Assembly (NCBI RefSeq): GCF_019649055.1
Contig: NW_026570317.1
Coordinates: 496,001 to 560,000, forward strand
Length of the DNA stretch: 64,000 nt
From: Paramacrobiotus metropolitanus
Lineage: Eukaryota; Tardigrada; Eutardigrada; Parachela; Macrobiotidae
Direction of reading: 5' to 3'
Made by a program: the position numbers and the translations under genes. Positions 13,195 to 21,543 of the stretch are shown here, piece after piece. A model generated the notes under the pieces. It saw only the letters and a list, made by a program, of their open reading frames with translations. It searched no databases and had not been told where the DNA came from. Positions within the stretch are counted from its first letter, which is position 1; every line of letters starts with the position of its first letter.

Positions 13195-13565
13195 TACAAA
13201 GGTGTCTATCACGGCATATGCAAGTGTATTTGCCGTGGTATGCACCTTTATAAACATGAAAAAAGAACAGCCGAGCAATGATGGTGCTTCGCGTCACATT
13301 CACTCCTGCCATAACATTGTCTTGGCATCAGATATGAGAGATAAAAATAATATTGACGAGATGTCTCTCATAGTCTGCGTGGCTGTCATTTACAAATATT
13401 ACTGCCTGTAACAGAGGAGACTAATTCTTTACATTACAGAGATACCTTGCACGCGATATACATATGCATTTGCCATGGAATGCACCTCTATAACAAGCAT
13501 AAAAGGAACAGTAAAACAGTGATGGCTCCTTCCACAAATAAAATATCCTAAACACACCTGCCATA
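13195..13565 (+). repeat. Diverged tandem duplication
   Basis: Two blocks of about 130 bp share an ordered series of words: ATTTGCC.TGG.ATGCACCT.TATAA, then GAACAG....CA.TGATGG, then CCTGCCATAACA. The first runs from about 13195, the second from about 13440. No coding capacity is evident. Confidence 0.6.
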
Positions 13566-13736
13566 ACAAATTAGCCAAATCCATAACCATGCATTAGGCG
13601 AACTGTACATAGGTATGCACAGGTCACGGAACGCACGGCTAAAAATCGGACGGGGGGTGATGTATCAATGGTTGACTAGTGCATCGGCGAAAGCAATCCT
13701 GCCAAATTTACTCCGTCTGGTGCATGAGCAACTAAA

Positions 13737-13880
13737 ATGCTGTTTCGAAAACTTTTCTACCGCAAAGGTGCGAAACGCATGAGTTTTCCTGATCCCACCC
13801 CACTTATTGTCGCTGCTCTTATCCGAGCAGATCAAGAGGCGGGTATACCGGTCTACATTATTCTTACGGATGACCAGTAG
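13737..13880 (+). CDS. Small 47-residue ORF upstream of the rightward gene block
   Basis: An ATG in AAAATG context opens 47 codons ending TAG at 13878-13880. The N-terminus is basic (MLFRKLFYRKGAKRM), followed by a hydrophobic middle (PLIVAALIRA) and VYIILTDDQ. It is compatible with a small structural or membrane-active protein but matches nothing I recognise. It precedes the 249-residue gene by 141 bp on the same strand. Could be chance. Confidence 0.35.
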   Translation: MLFRKLFYRKGAKRMSFPDPTPLIVAALIRADQEAGIPVYIILTDDQ

Positions 13881-14021
13881 TCAGTTTGCACTGCGAATCA
13901 TTGGCTACACTAAGTAAACATTTCCACATTTCTGTAACCGGCATCAGCTATTGCGATCTTAATCTTTCCGGAAACGATCATTTCAATTTTTACAATCTCT
14001 AGACTTGTAAATATTTTCAAA

Positions 14022-14771
14022 ATGGCGTTCAGCGGCGTTGTTGGTGCACTTTATCCAACGGGTCACGTTATGGGTTTTCCTGATGGAATTACGTATTTTA
14101 TGCCAGCAACGGCAACTGAGGATACCTACATCCGTGAGATCTACAATGCGTTGAAGAATCGTTTTGCCCTTGCAGCCGAGGATTATCCGTTTTTGAACAT
14201 GGCTGTCAGAGTACAGTTCGAGCGTGTTTCCGAAATGCAACGCCTTGCCGAGTTGGTGTTCAAATTTGTCAAGCCTGTGGAACAGCTCGCCGAGATTCAA
14301 CAGCGATTTCCTGACCGTACATTCAACAAAGTGGCTCTAGCGTCTTGGAAGTACATCGTCCGTGACTTAGCCCACGGCCGGATGCGTAATTACCTGAAGT
14401 GGAAGCTACGTAAGTGGGAAGGTGAAGTTGAAGAACGCAGGTTACAGCATGTCCGCGCGTACATCAGCATTACTGCCGAAATGCCAGACAAGACAGGATT
14501 AAAAATCTACGCATCGTGTGGCACCGACGATGAGCAGCTGCAATCGTACAAGAACATTGATTTCTACTACAACGTCTGTCAGTCCCACGAGGCAATGATT
14601 CGTCTAAATCCTATCTACGGCTTTCCAACGCAAGACCCGGAGGATGAAGAGGAAGAGCCAACCAACTCGAACCGGGTGTGGCCACCAATGGATCCAGCTT
14701 GGGGCGATTACGGCATTCTGAACAACCACTGTCACTATATCAACAACAACGACTGCTGCCACTGCTGGTAA
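14022..14771 (+). CDS. Maverick protein of unknown function, 249 residues
   Basis: Starts at ATG after TTCAAA and ends TAA at 14771. The first ~150 residues have mixed alpha/beta character; a basic stretch (RNYLKWKLRKWEGEVEERR) lies near residue 130, an acidic patch (DPEDEEEEP) near 210, and the C-terminus is rich in His, Asn and Cys (HCHYINNNDCCHCW), perhaps metal-binding. It is first of the large rightward genes, ahead of the membrane protein and ATPase, a position where Polintons often carry lineage-specific virion or replication proteins. I do not recognise the family. Confidence 0.65.
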   Translation: MAFSGVVGALYPTGHVMGFPDGITYFMPATATEDTYIREIYNALKNRFALAAEDYPFLNMAVRVQFERVSEMQRLAELVFKFVKPVEQLAEIQQRFPDRTFNKVALASWKYIVRDLAHGRMRNYLKWKLRKWEGEVEERRLQHVRAYISITAEMPDKTGLKIYASCGTDDEQLQSYKNIDFYYNVCQSHEAMIRLNPIYGFPTQDPEDEEEEPTNSNRVWPPMDPAWGDYGILNNHCHYINNNDCCHCW

Positions 14772-14842
14772 ATATTTCATCAGTCATTTGTCATTTTGAA
14801 TCGTACAAAAGAATCAATTTTTTCGTAGAATTTTTTGCCACA

Positions 14843-15112
14843 ATGGATACACCGTTGCCACCTGTTTACGTGCCGGACGAACCTAATGGGCAGCCAAAGC
14901 CACATGGGATTCTGTTCTGGATGCTCTTTTACGTTGTGCCTTTTCTGTTTTCTCAAACAATGCGCATTATTACTGTTATTGCATTAAAAGTTACTAACCG
15001 CATTCCTTTGAAATCAGTTGTTATGCCACTTGTTACTTTTTTATTTGATGGTACACGTCAGTTATTAGGATTTGGCAGCAACAATCTCAGCAATGGAGAT
15101 CCTTCTACATAA
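14843..15112 (+). CDS. Small membrane protein, 89 residues
   Basis: Starts at ATG 14843 (CACAATGG, good context). It has a Pro-rich N-terminus (MDTPLPPVYVPDEPNGQPKP), then one or two hydrophobic segments (ILFWMLFYVVPFLF and a second around TVIALKV...PLVTFLFDG). Its end overlaps the ATPase start by 20 bases in another frame, a compact viral-style arrangement. Perhaps a minor virion membrane protein; no family recognised. Confidence 0.6.
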   Translation: MDTPLPPVYVPDEPNGQPKPHGILFWMLFYVVPFLFSQTMRIITVIALKVTNRIPLKSVVMPLVTFLFDGTRQLLGFGSNNLSNGDPST

Positions 15113-15748
15113 CGAATTTTTACATCCGACTTCGATGCTTATTTCTGGTAATTCTGGCTGCGGCAAATCAACGTTCGTGGCTAATTTGTTACGTTATAAT
15201 AAATTCTCAGCAAAAGTTGATCGGGTTTATTGGTTCTACAAGCAGTACCAGACATTGTACGACGATTTACTTAGAGAAGGCGTACCTATTATTTTCATCG
15301 AAGGATTACCGGACGAAATTTCTGAACCAAGATATTTTGATAAAAATTTCGTTAATGTATGTATTATTGATGACCTACATCTTGAAGAGAAGACGAGTAA
15401 ACACGTAGCCCAATTATTTTGCAATGGTGGACGTCATTCTAATACCACTGTCATTTTTCTGACTCAAAACCTTTTCTTCAAGAATGTTTATGCTCGCGAC
15501 ATCAGGCTGAATGCCAAAATCATTACCTGTTTTAAAAATCCGCTTCAAAACAACTTCAAATTTTGGGAAGACAATTATTCCCTCAAAAGCAACAGTATTT
15601 TGAAGCAGCACTTGCCGGATGTTTAGACAGACCGTACGGCTACATTGTTATTGACTTACAGCATACAACGCCTGATAAATATCGGCTGCGTACCGCCATT
15701 TTTGGGGAAAACGAAGAAAAATTACCCGAAATTTACATTCCCTCATAA
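15093..15748 (+). pseudogene. ATP: Genome-packaging ATPase (FtsK/HerA, A32-like), frameshifted
   Basis: These ATPases pump DNA into the capsid. From ATG 15093 the first frame shows Walker A (SGNSGCGKSTF), Walker B (VCIIDDLH) and a sensor-like segment (TTVIFLTQNLF), then leaves the conserved path and ends at 15626. The conserved C-terminal part (RPYGYIVIDLQ, PDKYRLRT) is in another frame that stays open to the TAA at 15746-15748. The shift lies near 15550-15562. The 3' end overlaps the next start as TAATG, so the C-terminal frame is the original one. Combined length (about 218 residues) is normal. The break is either a real inactivating indel, a sequence error, or less likely ribosomal frameshifting. 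Confidence 0.85.
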
Positions 15749-16077
15749 TGGAGCGCAGTCACACCGTTTCTAATCTGGACTTACTATCATCTATTGCAAA
15801 AGGCAAACCAAAGCTGATCAAAGCAATCATCAAAAACTCTGAAGATACTCTCGTTGATGCTATTTCTGAGTGTGCGTTACAAATTGTTGAAGGAATAGTT
15901 CCTGTCACTGAAACAAGCAAAGCTGCACGGCTTAAACGTGTGCTGCCGTATGTGAAATTATTATCAAAGCGCAACGTTTCGCGTCGCAAGAAAAGAAATT
16001 TCCTTCTAGCAAAAGGTGCCGCACTATTATCCCTGATTTTACCTCCTGTTTTAAGCTTTGTTTTGGGAAAAATTTAA
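15748..16077 (+). CDS. Small conserved Maverick protein with hydrophobic tail
   Basis: 109 residues; its ATG overlaps the ATPase stop. It shows an N-terminal helical part, a central KRVLPYVKLLSKRNVSRRKKR basic stretch, and a hydrophobic, Gly-ended C-terminus (AALLSLILPPVLSFVLGKI). From memory, proteins of this layout (basic RKK segment, then a short hydrophobic Leu/Pro-rich tail) occur beside the ATPase in many animal Mavericks and adintoviruses. Likely a minor virion protein, possibly membrane-lytic or capsid-lining, but that is inference. Confidence 0.7.
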   Translation: MERSHTVSNLDLLSSIAKGKPKLIKAIIKNSEDTLVDAISECALQIVEGIVPVTETSKAARLKRVLPYVKLLSKRNVSRRKKRNFLLAKGAALLSLILPPVLSFVLGKI

Positions 16078-16084
16078 AACTAAG

Positions 16085-16789
16085 ATGGCTGCACGCAAAA
16101 TGTTTTTACTTAACGCTGACCAGTTGGCACAAAACAGAGATGCCCAAGCAGCAAACCTCTTCAACTTTCCTTCAACACATGCGCATACGGATCGGTTCGC
16201 TCAACCATTATATAATGCATATGCGGATGGTAATAATGCGTTACATAATCCTAACTTATCCGCAAAAGAAAAACTAGCTGTGCACGATGACGCTTTTACA
16301 CGCTATGGAAATATGTTATACCAAGCTACTGCAATGCCACCTGGAAAATTATCTATTCCACAGCCTGTCGACACCACAGACGCAAGCGAACACATTACGA
16401 GCAAAATTAAAGATTTATTGCCAGGCAAGCAGCAAGGTAACGCTCAGAAGATTTTAAGTCATCTTTTGGAACACACGAATTTGAGTGTTGCGGATAATTG
16501 GAATATAATTAACGATGGCATGGCGTTACCGGGGACCAATATTGTTGATCTTCTGCGCTGGGTGACAGCGCCAACAAATCCAACCAGCACTTACACACCA
16601 ACTGGTTTAATGACGTTAATAAATGCGATGAAGTACTCAAACGTTCCAGCAAGTTTAATTTCTAACGCGCAACGGCGTCGACTGTATGAAACGGCTGATG
16701 GGGATGAATTTGAAGGTTCGGGAAGTGGAACCCGTAGTGGTCGCGGCAGCGTAAACGCTACACCAAGTACATCATGGCGACGATACTAA
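16085..16789 (+). CDS. Maverick structural-type protein of unknown function
   Basis: The start is taken at ATG 16085 (AAGATGG, good context) rather than 16058, which lies inside the preceding gene; 234 residues. It begins MAARKMFLLNADQL, has a predicted helical centre (SAKEKLAVHDDAF, QQGNAQKILSHLL) and a Gly/Ser/Arg-rich tail (GSGSGTRSGRGS). Polintons usually encode a protein with this KMxL start beside the structural genes. It is last in the rightward block and converges on the protease gene with only 76 bp between. Function not known. Confidence 0.65.
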   Translation: MAARKMFLLNADQLAQNRDAQAANLFNFPSTHAHTDRFAQPLYNAYADGNNALHNPNLSAKEKLAVHDDAFTRYGNMLYQATAMPPGKLSIPQPVDTTDASEHITSKIKDLLPGKQQGNAQKILSHLLEHTNLSVADNWNIINDGMALPGTNIVDLLRWVTAPTNPTSTYTPTGLMTLINAMKYSNVPASLISNAQRRRLYETADGDEFEGSGSGTRSGRGSVNATPSTSWRRY

Positions 16790-16865
16790 CTTTATTATGC
16801 TTATTGTGTCTAATGTTTTGCTTAATATTTGTTAAATTTCCAACAACAGCATGAAAATTTGTTTT

Positions 16866-17426
16866 TCACTTTATTACTTTGTACATCGGCAACGAATATT
16901 GCAATTTTTTGGGATGACGTTTCAAGCAACGTTCCGGATGTTTACATATGTGTAAAAATCGTTGTGCAAACTTATTTAATAAAACATCATTGCGCTTCAG
17001 ATTTTTCGGATATTCAAGTTTATCAGTAATAGCACGCAACATAAGACCACGACAAGAATGATATAGAAAATAAATACAAAATAAACCACAAGTTTTAGAG
17101 TTAAGATCTTGAACTTGTATATAATTCTCACGGTAATAGCCGTTACATTCAGGGAAGCTATCGGACAAAAATTTGTCGATTTCCACGCCATAGAAGAGCG
17201 ATGTTTTTCCAAAAGAGTCGAAAAATGTAACGTTGTTTCTGTTTTTTGCGAATATGGCAAGCCAGTGCTCTCCGGGCATGCTATATTTGTCCGAATTAAC
17301 GATGAGGGCACAAGGAAACCTAGTTTGAATGCCGGATGGCAGTGTGTCCCGTGAATACACGCCTAAAAAATGCTTCGCCAAACAGGCGTCGTGTTGAATA
17401 ATGTCCAGTATTTCGTAGTTATTCAT
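16866..17426 (-). CDS. PRO: Adenain-like cysteine protease (maturation protease)
   Basis: 186 residues, within the family's usual size. The adenain/Ulp1 catalytic set is visible: H54 (GEHWLAIF), D70 (VTFFDSFG), Q106 (YIQVQD) and C113 (SKTCGLFCIYF). It would cleave capsid or core precursors during virion assembly; a matching site occurs in the neighbouring core protein. An AATAAA overlaps the last codons. It lies 8 bp downstream of the capsid gene on the same strand. Confidence 0.93.
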   Translation of the reverse strand: MNNYEILDIIQHDACLAKHFLGVYSRDTLPSGIQTRFPCALIVNSDKYSMPGEHWLAIFAKNRNNVTFFDSFGKTSLFYGVEIDKFLSDSFPECNGYYRENYIQVQDLNSKTCGLFCIYFLYHSCRGLMLRAITDKLEYPKNLKRNDVLLNKFAQRFLHICKHPERCLKRHPKKLQYSLPMYKVIK

Positions 17427-17434
17427 TGTTTTTG

Positions 17435-18772
17435 TTAGGCACGCTTATAGGGGCAGTAAACATTTCGGCGAGAATCAATTTCTATCAGCGCGTTTCTGTT
17501 GTGGTAAATTAGAATTGAATAGGTCTCGGTTGTTGGTGTGGAAAATGTAATTGACAATCCTAAAATTCCTTTGCGAGGTGCATTAATGCATGAATGATCT
17601 CCGACATCCGGTTCTAAATTGAACCCGTAAATTGCGAACCCACGTCCCCAGTCGCCTTGCATAAAAGACAGACACGAATTCTTAAACAGCATTCCGGTCG
17701 TTTCCATTAAGCTTAGATAACCATCGCGGTAATTGTGATCCCCTAATTCTAAAGGCTTTCCTGGGAACGGCTCCGAGTTGATATAAGTTACAATCTGACC
17801 AACTCCAGCAAGAACGAAATTATATGGGTTTCTTGTTAACACGCCGCCAACAGCTTGTGAATGTACAATACCGACAAGAATCTGTTTGGGAATTGTCCCG
17901 CGGAATAAATCGTCCCGCGACCAGTGACTACTTCCGTTCGGGATAGTCATTTCCATAATGTTAGATTCAATGAATGGAATTAAGGCATTACGTTTTTGCA
18001 ACATAATTTCATGAGCGAGCAAAAATTCAGGGTCCAACCTAACTTTTTTCAGACGTAGTGTTGCTCTCTGAATAACAATTTTTAAATCTAGGGCTGGAAC
18101 GCTTGACATAAGAACAAATTTATCTTTAGCCCGTGTTAAAACAAGTTTCATGTCCACTTTAGTCGGAATCAGACGCTGTTGGTTAGCCAAATCAGACGGA
18201 AATTTAAAAAACAGACGCAGTGTGATTCCCGCTTTAAGAGCCAGATTTCTTACAACATACGCTTCGTTAACTTTCAAGTCATTATCATTTGGGTCAGGTA
18301 CTGCTAGCAACAACGTGTCGAATTGACCCGGGGTTTCCGGAACCCATCCAGCATGTGACAGCTGCTCATGGCCATGCTCTCCATAATTAAATAAATTCTC
18401 AAAGTACGATGCATAGTGTGACAACGATGGTATCGATGAAACTGATTCGCCGTTAAATAAAAGTTCGTGTCCGCTAAATAAACTACGCGCTAAATTATTC
18501 ACTGCACCAAAATTTAATGCATCCGCTGGTAGTGCGTTTCCTGAGGTTCGTACACAAACATCCAACAAAATTACACTGTGAGCCAAATCAATCATTTCAT
18601 CGGGAGTCCCAGCGATTTCCCATGAAAGGGTATCAACATCGAGAGTATTCCCAATTGGGTTATAAGATACATATTTTGCAGATTCGATAGCCGTTTGGGT
18701 AGGCGGAAATGAAAAGTGGTCCAACTCAGACTTTAAACATAGAGGCGCTGATTGAAGATCCATGATTGCCAC
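17435..18772 (-). CDS. MCP: Major capsid protein (double-jelly-roll type)
   Basis: 445 residues from the ATG at 18772. Segments such as AKYVSYNPIG, the NLARSLFSGHELLFNGE loop, YASYFENLFNYG, and the repeated beta-rich C-terminal half (FKNSCLSFMQGDWGRGFAIYGFNLEPD) match the Polinton/adintovirus hexon family, whose animal relatives include proteins annotated F54H12.2-like. Length is typical. It is intronless and intact, flanked by protease and core-protein genes. It should form hexameric capsomers; the fold is inferred from family membership. Confidence 0.88.
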   Translation of the reverse strand: MAIMDLQSAPLCLKSELDHFSFPPTQTAIESAKYVSYNPIGNTLDVDTLSWEIAGTPDEMIDLAHSVILLDVCVRTSGNALPADALNFGAVNNLARSLFSGHELLFNGESVSSIPSLSHYASYFENLFNYGEHGHEQLSHAGWVPETPGQFDTLLLAVPDPNDNDLKVNEAYVVRNLALKAGITLRLFFKFPSDLANQQRLIPTKVDMKLVLTRAKDKFVLMSSVPALDLKIVIQRATLRLKKVRLDPEFLLAHEIMLQKRNALIPFIESNIMEMTIPNGSSHWSRDDLFRGTIPKQILVGIVHSQAVGGVLTRNPYNFVLAGVGQIVTYINSEPFPGKPLELGDHNYRDGYLSLMETTGMLFKNSCLSFMQGDWGRGFAIYGFNLEPDVGDHSCINAPRKGILGLSITFSTPTTETYSILIYHNRNALIEIDSRRNVYCPYKRA

Positions 18773-18789
18773 GTAGCTTTCTATGGAAA

Positions 18790-19290
18790 TTATTTCTGAT
18801 TCAGTAGATTACTCAGAGGAAAACGCAGCTTTTTCTTCTTCGAAGATTTTTTCACTTTTGATTTCTTGTGACGTTTAGCAGCTCGCTTTCTCGGTTTTGT
18901 TGGCTGCTTCTTTTTTCGATGGCGACGCTTCCGCTTCGTGATTGGCTTTTCTATATTTTTGACAACTTTTCTGGAGCGAGTTGTACACTTTCTTCGCTTT
19001 CCGGACCCTCCCTGAATTTTACTAGCGATGTTTTGCATAGCTTCCACAGTACGATTCCGAGCCGAATCCAACAGAGGCGTCTTGTTATGAAGAACGTCGT
19101 TAACAACATTTTTCCCTAACCTTACGAGGTTTGGAAATATTATATTTTTAGCCGTTCTAGCCAAACTACCAAAAAAATTCCCAATAGCGCCATATCCAGT
19201 TTGTGCATGCCCTTCGCTGTGGTTATATGTTGGTGATAATAGCTGCACATAAACCTGAGCAGGTATGCTGAACGTTTGGATATCATCCAT
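18790..19290 (-). CDS. Basic core/minor capsid protein with adenain-type cleavage site
   Basis: 166 residues. The N-terminal half has the family pattern HAQTGYGAIGNFFGSLA and an amphipathic region (LVRLGKNVVNDVL). The C-terminal half is strongly basic (many KKRKRR clusters from residue 98). Between them IQGG-S at residues 92-96 fits the adenovirus protease consensus (M/I/L)xGG|x. By analogy with adenovirus pVI/pVII/pX precursors, the protease could separate a capsid-associated part from a DNA-condensing part. The start codon overlaps the end of the next upstream gene by 8 bp. Confidence 0.82.
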   Translation of the reverse strand: MDDIQTFSIPAQVYVQLLSPTYNHSEGHAQTGYGAIGNFFGSLARTAKNIIFPNLVRLGKNVVNDVLHNKTPLLDSARNRTVEAMQNIASKIQGGSGKRRKCTTRSRKVVKNIEKPITKRKRRHRKKKQPTKPRKRAAKRHKKSKVKKSSKKKKLRFPLSNLLNQK

Positions 19291-19693
19291 GATTATTTTT
19301 TCCGAAAATGTAACTGAAGTACAGTAGTAGCGCCTTTTTCAAATGAAATGTTTTGCCACTTGCATCCGTTATTGAAAATGAAATTCTGTCAAACTGATTG
19401 ACGGCAATGTCAGTGTACGATCCACGTTTCGATGCGTTTCCGCCACATGCTTCTTTAACGGACAGCAAAGCTAATAGTGAAACTCGTGAATTATTTAAAA
19501 TCTGGCTTCTTATCAAATCAGAGTGCACGAAAAGGGTGGTTACATCAGAATTTATTGGCTTCGGACACTGTATAAACGTTAAAGCCATTTCATAATCCGA
19601 TGAAAGTTGCATATAATCGGGTAAATACACGGTAAATTCAGAGGCAGTATTGCCAATCAGCTTATCAGAAGTCGCGGTAATAGTAAAATCCAT
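19283..19693 (-). CDS. Minor capsid (penton-like) protein
   Basis: 136 residues, intronless. It opens MDFTITATSDKLIGNTASEF and continues FTVYLPDYMQLSSDYEMALTF, the beta-rich opening typical of the Polinton minor capsid protein that sits between core protein and integrase. It is short for a full penton and ends at FSYIFGKNNHG, so it may be the N-terminal part or a compact version. Assigned mainly by gene order and N-terminal pattern. Confidence 0.6.
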   Translation of the reverse strand: MDFTITATSDKLIGNTASEFTVYLPDYMQLSSDYEMALTFIQCPKPINSDVTTLFVHSDLIRSQILNNSRVSLLALLSVKEACGGNASKRGSYTDIAVNQFDRISFSITDASGKTFHLKKALLLYFSYIFGKNNHG

Positions 19694-19703
19694 GATTGAT
19701 TAT

Positions 19704-20804
19704 TTAAACAAGCACAAGACCACGTTTAGCTAACTCGGAAACTGAAATCCATTCATCAAATTTTTTATTCCACCCAACATAATGAACAAGGACTTTGTTT
19801 CTCTTTTTTCCAATAACAGCGATTTCAGCGGATTCATTCGTTTCTTTCGCCACTTTTTGCAATTCTTCAAAGTAAAATTTTCCTTCTAATTGCTCCCCTT
19901 TCAAATCCTCCACAAAAAATACTTCAACGCCGTCTTTCGTATCTTTGCTTTTTATTCTGTACACTTCAATGGTCCACCCAATCGTGTATCCCTTTTCATG
20001 GGAAGTTTTTTTTAAACTTAATCGAACGTAGTCTCCCACATTAATGTTGTTTTTCGAATTTCTTGTCAAAATATGATTAAGTTTCCACGTTTCTTTCATT
20101 ATTTTCGCGAACTCTGCTTCGCTTTCTTTGTTTACTTCTTTAGGCGTATGGTTCTTTAGTGAGCGATGTGGAGAGTTATTGTATGAATCCAAAATATCTT
20201 GTATAACATCAATCCATCTCTTTGATTTGTTAAATGTGAGATAGCGAAATAATTTCGTTGAAATTGTTCTGTTAAGACGTTCCACTAAACCGGCTTTAAT
20301 TTCAGCGTTCTGAGTAGAAAAATGATCAATATTATACTCTTTTAACAAACCGGAGACATGTTGGTTGTAAAACTCTTTTCCCAGGTCCGTTTGCAGTCGC
20401 ACTGGTTGAAAACCGCAACGTTGTAAAATTTTTTGAAGAGCATCCTTTACTTGAATACCAGATTTTTGCCGGAGAGGTTCCACCCACGCTTGATGTGAAA
20501 AACAATCGACTACCACAAGCAAATAGTTATATCCGTCATTGTGTACAGCTAATGAACTGTAGTCAATTAAATCGGCTTGGAGTTGTTCACCAAATGACAT
20601 AACAACAAACGGTCGGCGAGCAAATTTTTTCTTGACAGGTTTATGCAAAGAATAAGCTGGCTGAGCTGTGAGAAATTCACGCACATCATTTTCGGAAATC
20701 TTTTCACTTGATTCATTTCTTGCGGCATGAAGAAGTTTTCTGATGCCACCGAAACCCCCAGGTGATGCTGGGTTAAGATAAATTTTTTTCAACAATGATT
20801 CCAT
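19704..20804 (-). CDS. INT: Retroviral-type integrase with C-terminal Tudor-knot domain
   Basis: 366 residues. The rve core shows D78 (QADLIDYS), D140 (LQTDLGKEF) and E175 (KAGLVERLNRT), a D..D(34)E set. An N-terminal helical domain carries NPASPGGFGG, typical of Polinton integrases. An SH3-like segment follows (NVGDYVRLSLKK, residues 255-310). The last ~45 residues (VLVHYVGWNKKFDEW) match the chromo-barrel/Tudor-knot of MYST acetyltransferases and MRG15 rather than the usual chromodomain. It joins the element's 3' ends to target DNA; the reader-like domain may steer insertion to particular chromatin. The frame is intact. Confidence 0.93.
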   Translation of the reverse strand: MESLLKKIYLNPASPGGFGGIRKLLHAARNESSEKISENDVREFLTAQPAYSLHKPVKKKFARRPFVVMSFGEQLQADLIDYSSLAVHNDGYNYLLVVVDCFSHQAWVEPLRQKSGIQVKDALQKILQRCGFQPVRLQTDLGKEFYNQHVSGLLKEYNIDHFSTQNAEIKAGLVERLNRTISTKLFRYLTFNKSKRWIDVIQDILDSYNNSPHRSLKNHTPKEVNKESEAEFAKIMKETWKLNHILTRNSKNNINVGDYVRLSLKKTSHEKGYTIGWTIEVYRIKSKDTKDGVEVFFVEDLKGEQLEGKFYFEELQKVAKETNESAEIAVIGKKRNKVLVHYVGWNKKFDEWISVSELAKRGLVLV

Positions 20805-21362
20805 GAATGATTTTGACCAATTTTTTGTCCAAACCTTTAGGAAGAGCGTTATCCAAAAACTGTTTACGCATCAGCGGTCTCCAGATAGTCAGGCATTTAT
20901 AATATAAAATACAAGTGCAGATTTTATTCTTTTCGCCTGTATATTCCTCGAAAACCTGGTTGAAAATTCTTTTCAGCTTTCTTTTGTTGAGAGTGTTTAA
21001 TAAAATATAAAAGACTGAAGACTTCAAGTTACGATCACTGAGTCGGTTTTTGCATGAATGCTCCAGTGACACAGAATAACAACCCTTGCAGGCCAAACGC
21101 TCCGATGGCATGAACTGCTGGTTCATCAAATGCGCAACGACAACTTTGAAGGCAGAGACACTGCGCTTATACAAAAGGGATTTTTTGATCATGTACTGGT
21201 AAGCGAGAACTTCCGGAAGAACAAAGCCCTGACACAAGCTCGGTTTTCAAACGCCCATTATTTTCGGCTCTCAAATGCGACATTTTTAGGTTTAAAAAAT
21301 TGAACAAACCAACTGATGAGTGAAATGTCAAGCACGTGGCGTTGTATCTGTTGCGCGTCCAT
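20773..21362 (-). pseudogene. Unknown Maverick gene, frame apparently broken
   Basis: The main open stretch (20773-21237) encodes a Lys/Cys-rich protein (CKGCYSVSLEHSC, NKRKLKRIFNQVFEEYTGEKNK, IWRPLMRKQFLDNALPKGLDKKL); its first in-frame ATG is at 21192. Upstream, an ATG at 21362 opens a 34-codon frame (MDAQQIQRHVLDISL...) and another ATG-led frame follows, so the real 5' end may be reached by an intron or has frameshifts. Its stop overlaps the integrase start by 32 bp. No family recognised. Confidence 0.5.
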
Positions 21363-21543
21363 CTTGGCAACAATTTTTTATGTTTTCTTTCTGACCAATC
21401 GCGTGCGGCCTAAATAGTTGGGGCTGCCCACAAGTACGCTGAATGAAAATTGGCTGTGTCCGGCAGGTTTCAGTGATTGCAAATTTATTAGACTCCATAT
21501 TCAAATTTTGTCGAACGGTATATCACTGTATTTATTTTCCAAA

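Larger units (their letters stand above)
12889..13736. other. Non-coding left arm of the Maverick
   Basis: Contains the GTGGAGTCAAAA repeats (13052-13142) and a diverged tandem duplication (about 13195-13325 and 13440-13565). Promoters for the leftward LRR gene and rightward genes probably lie here; I could not place them. Confidence 0.6.
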
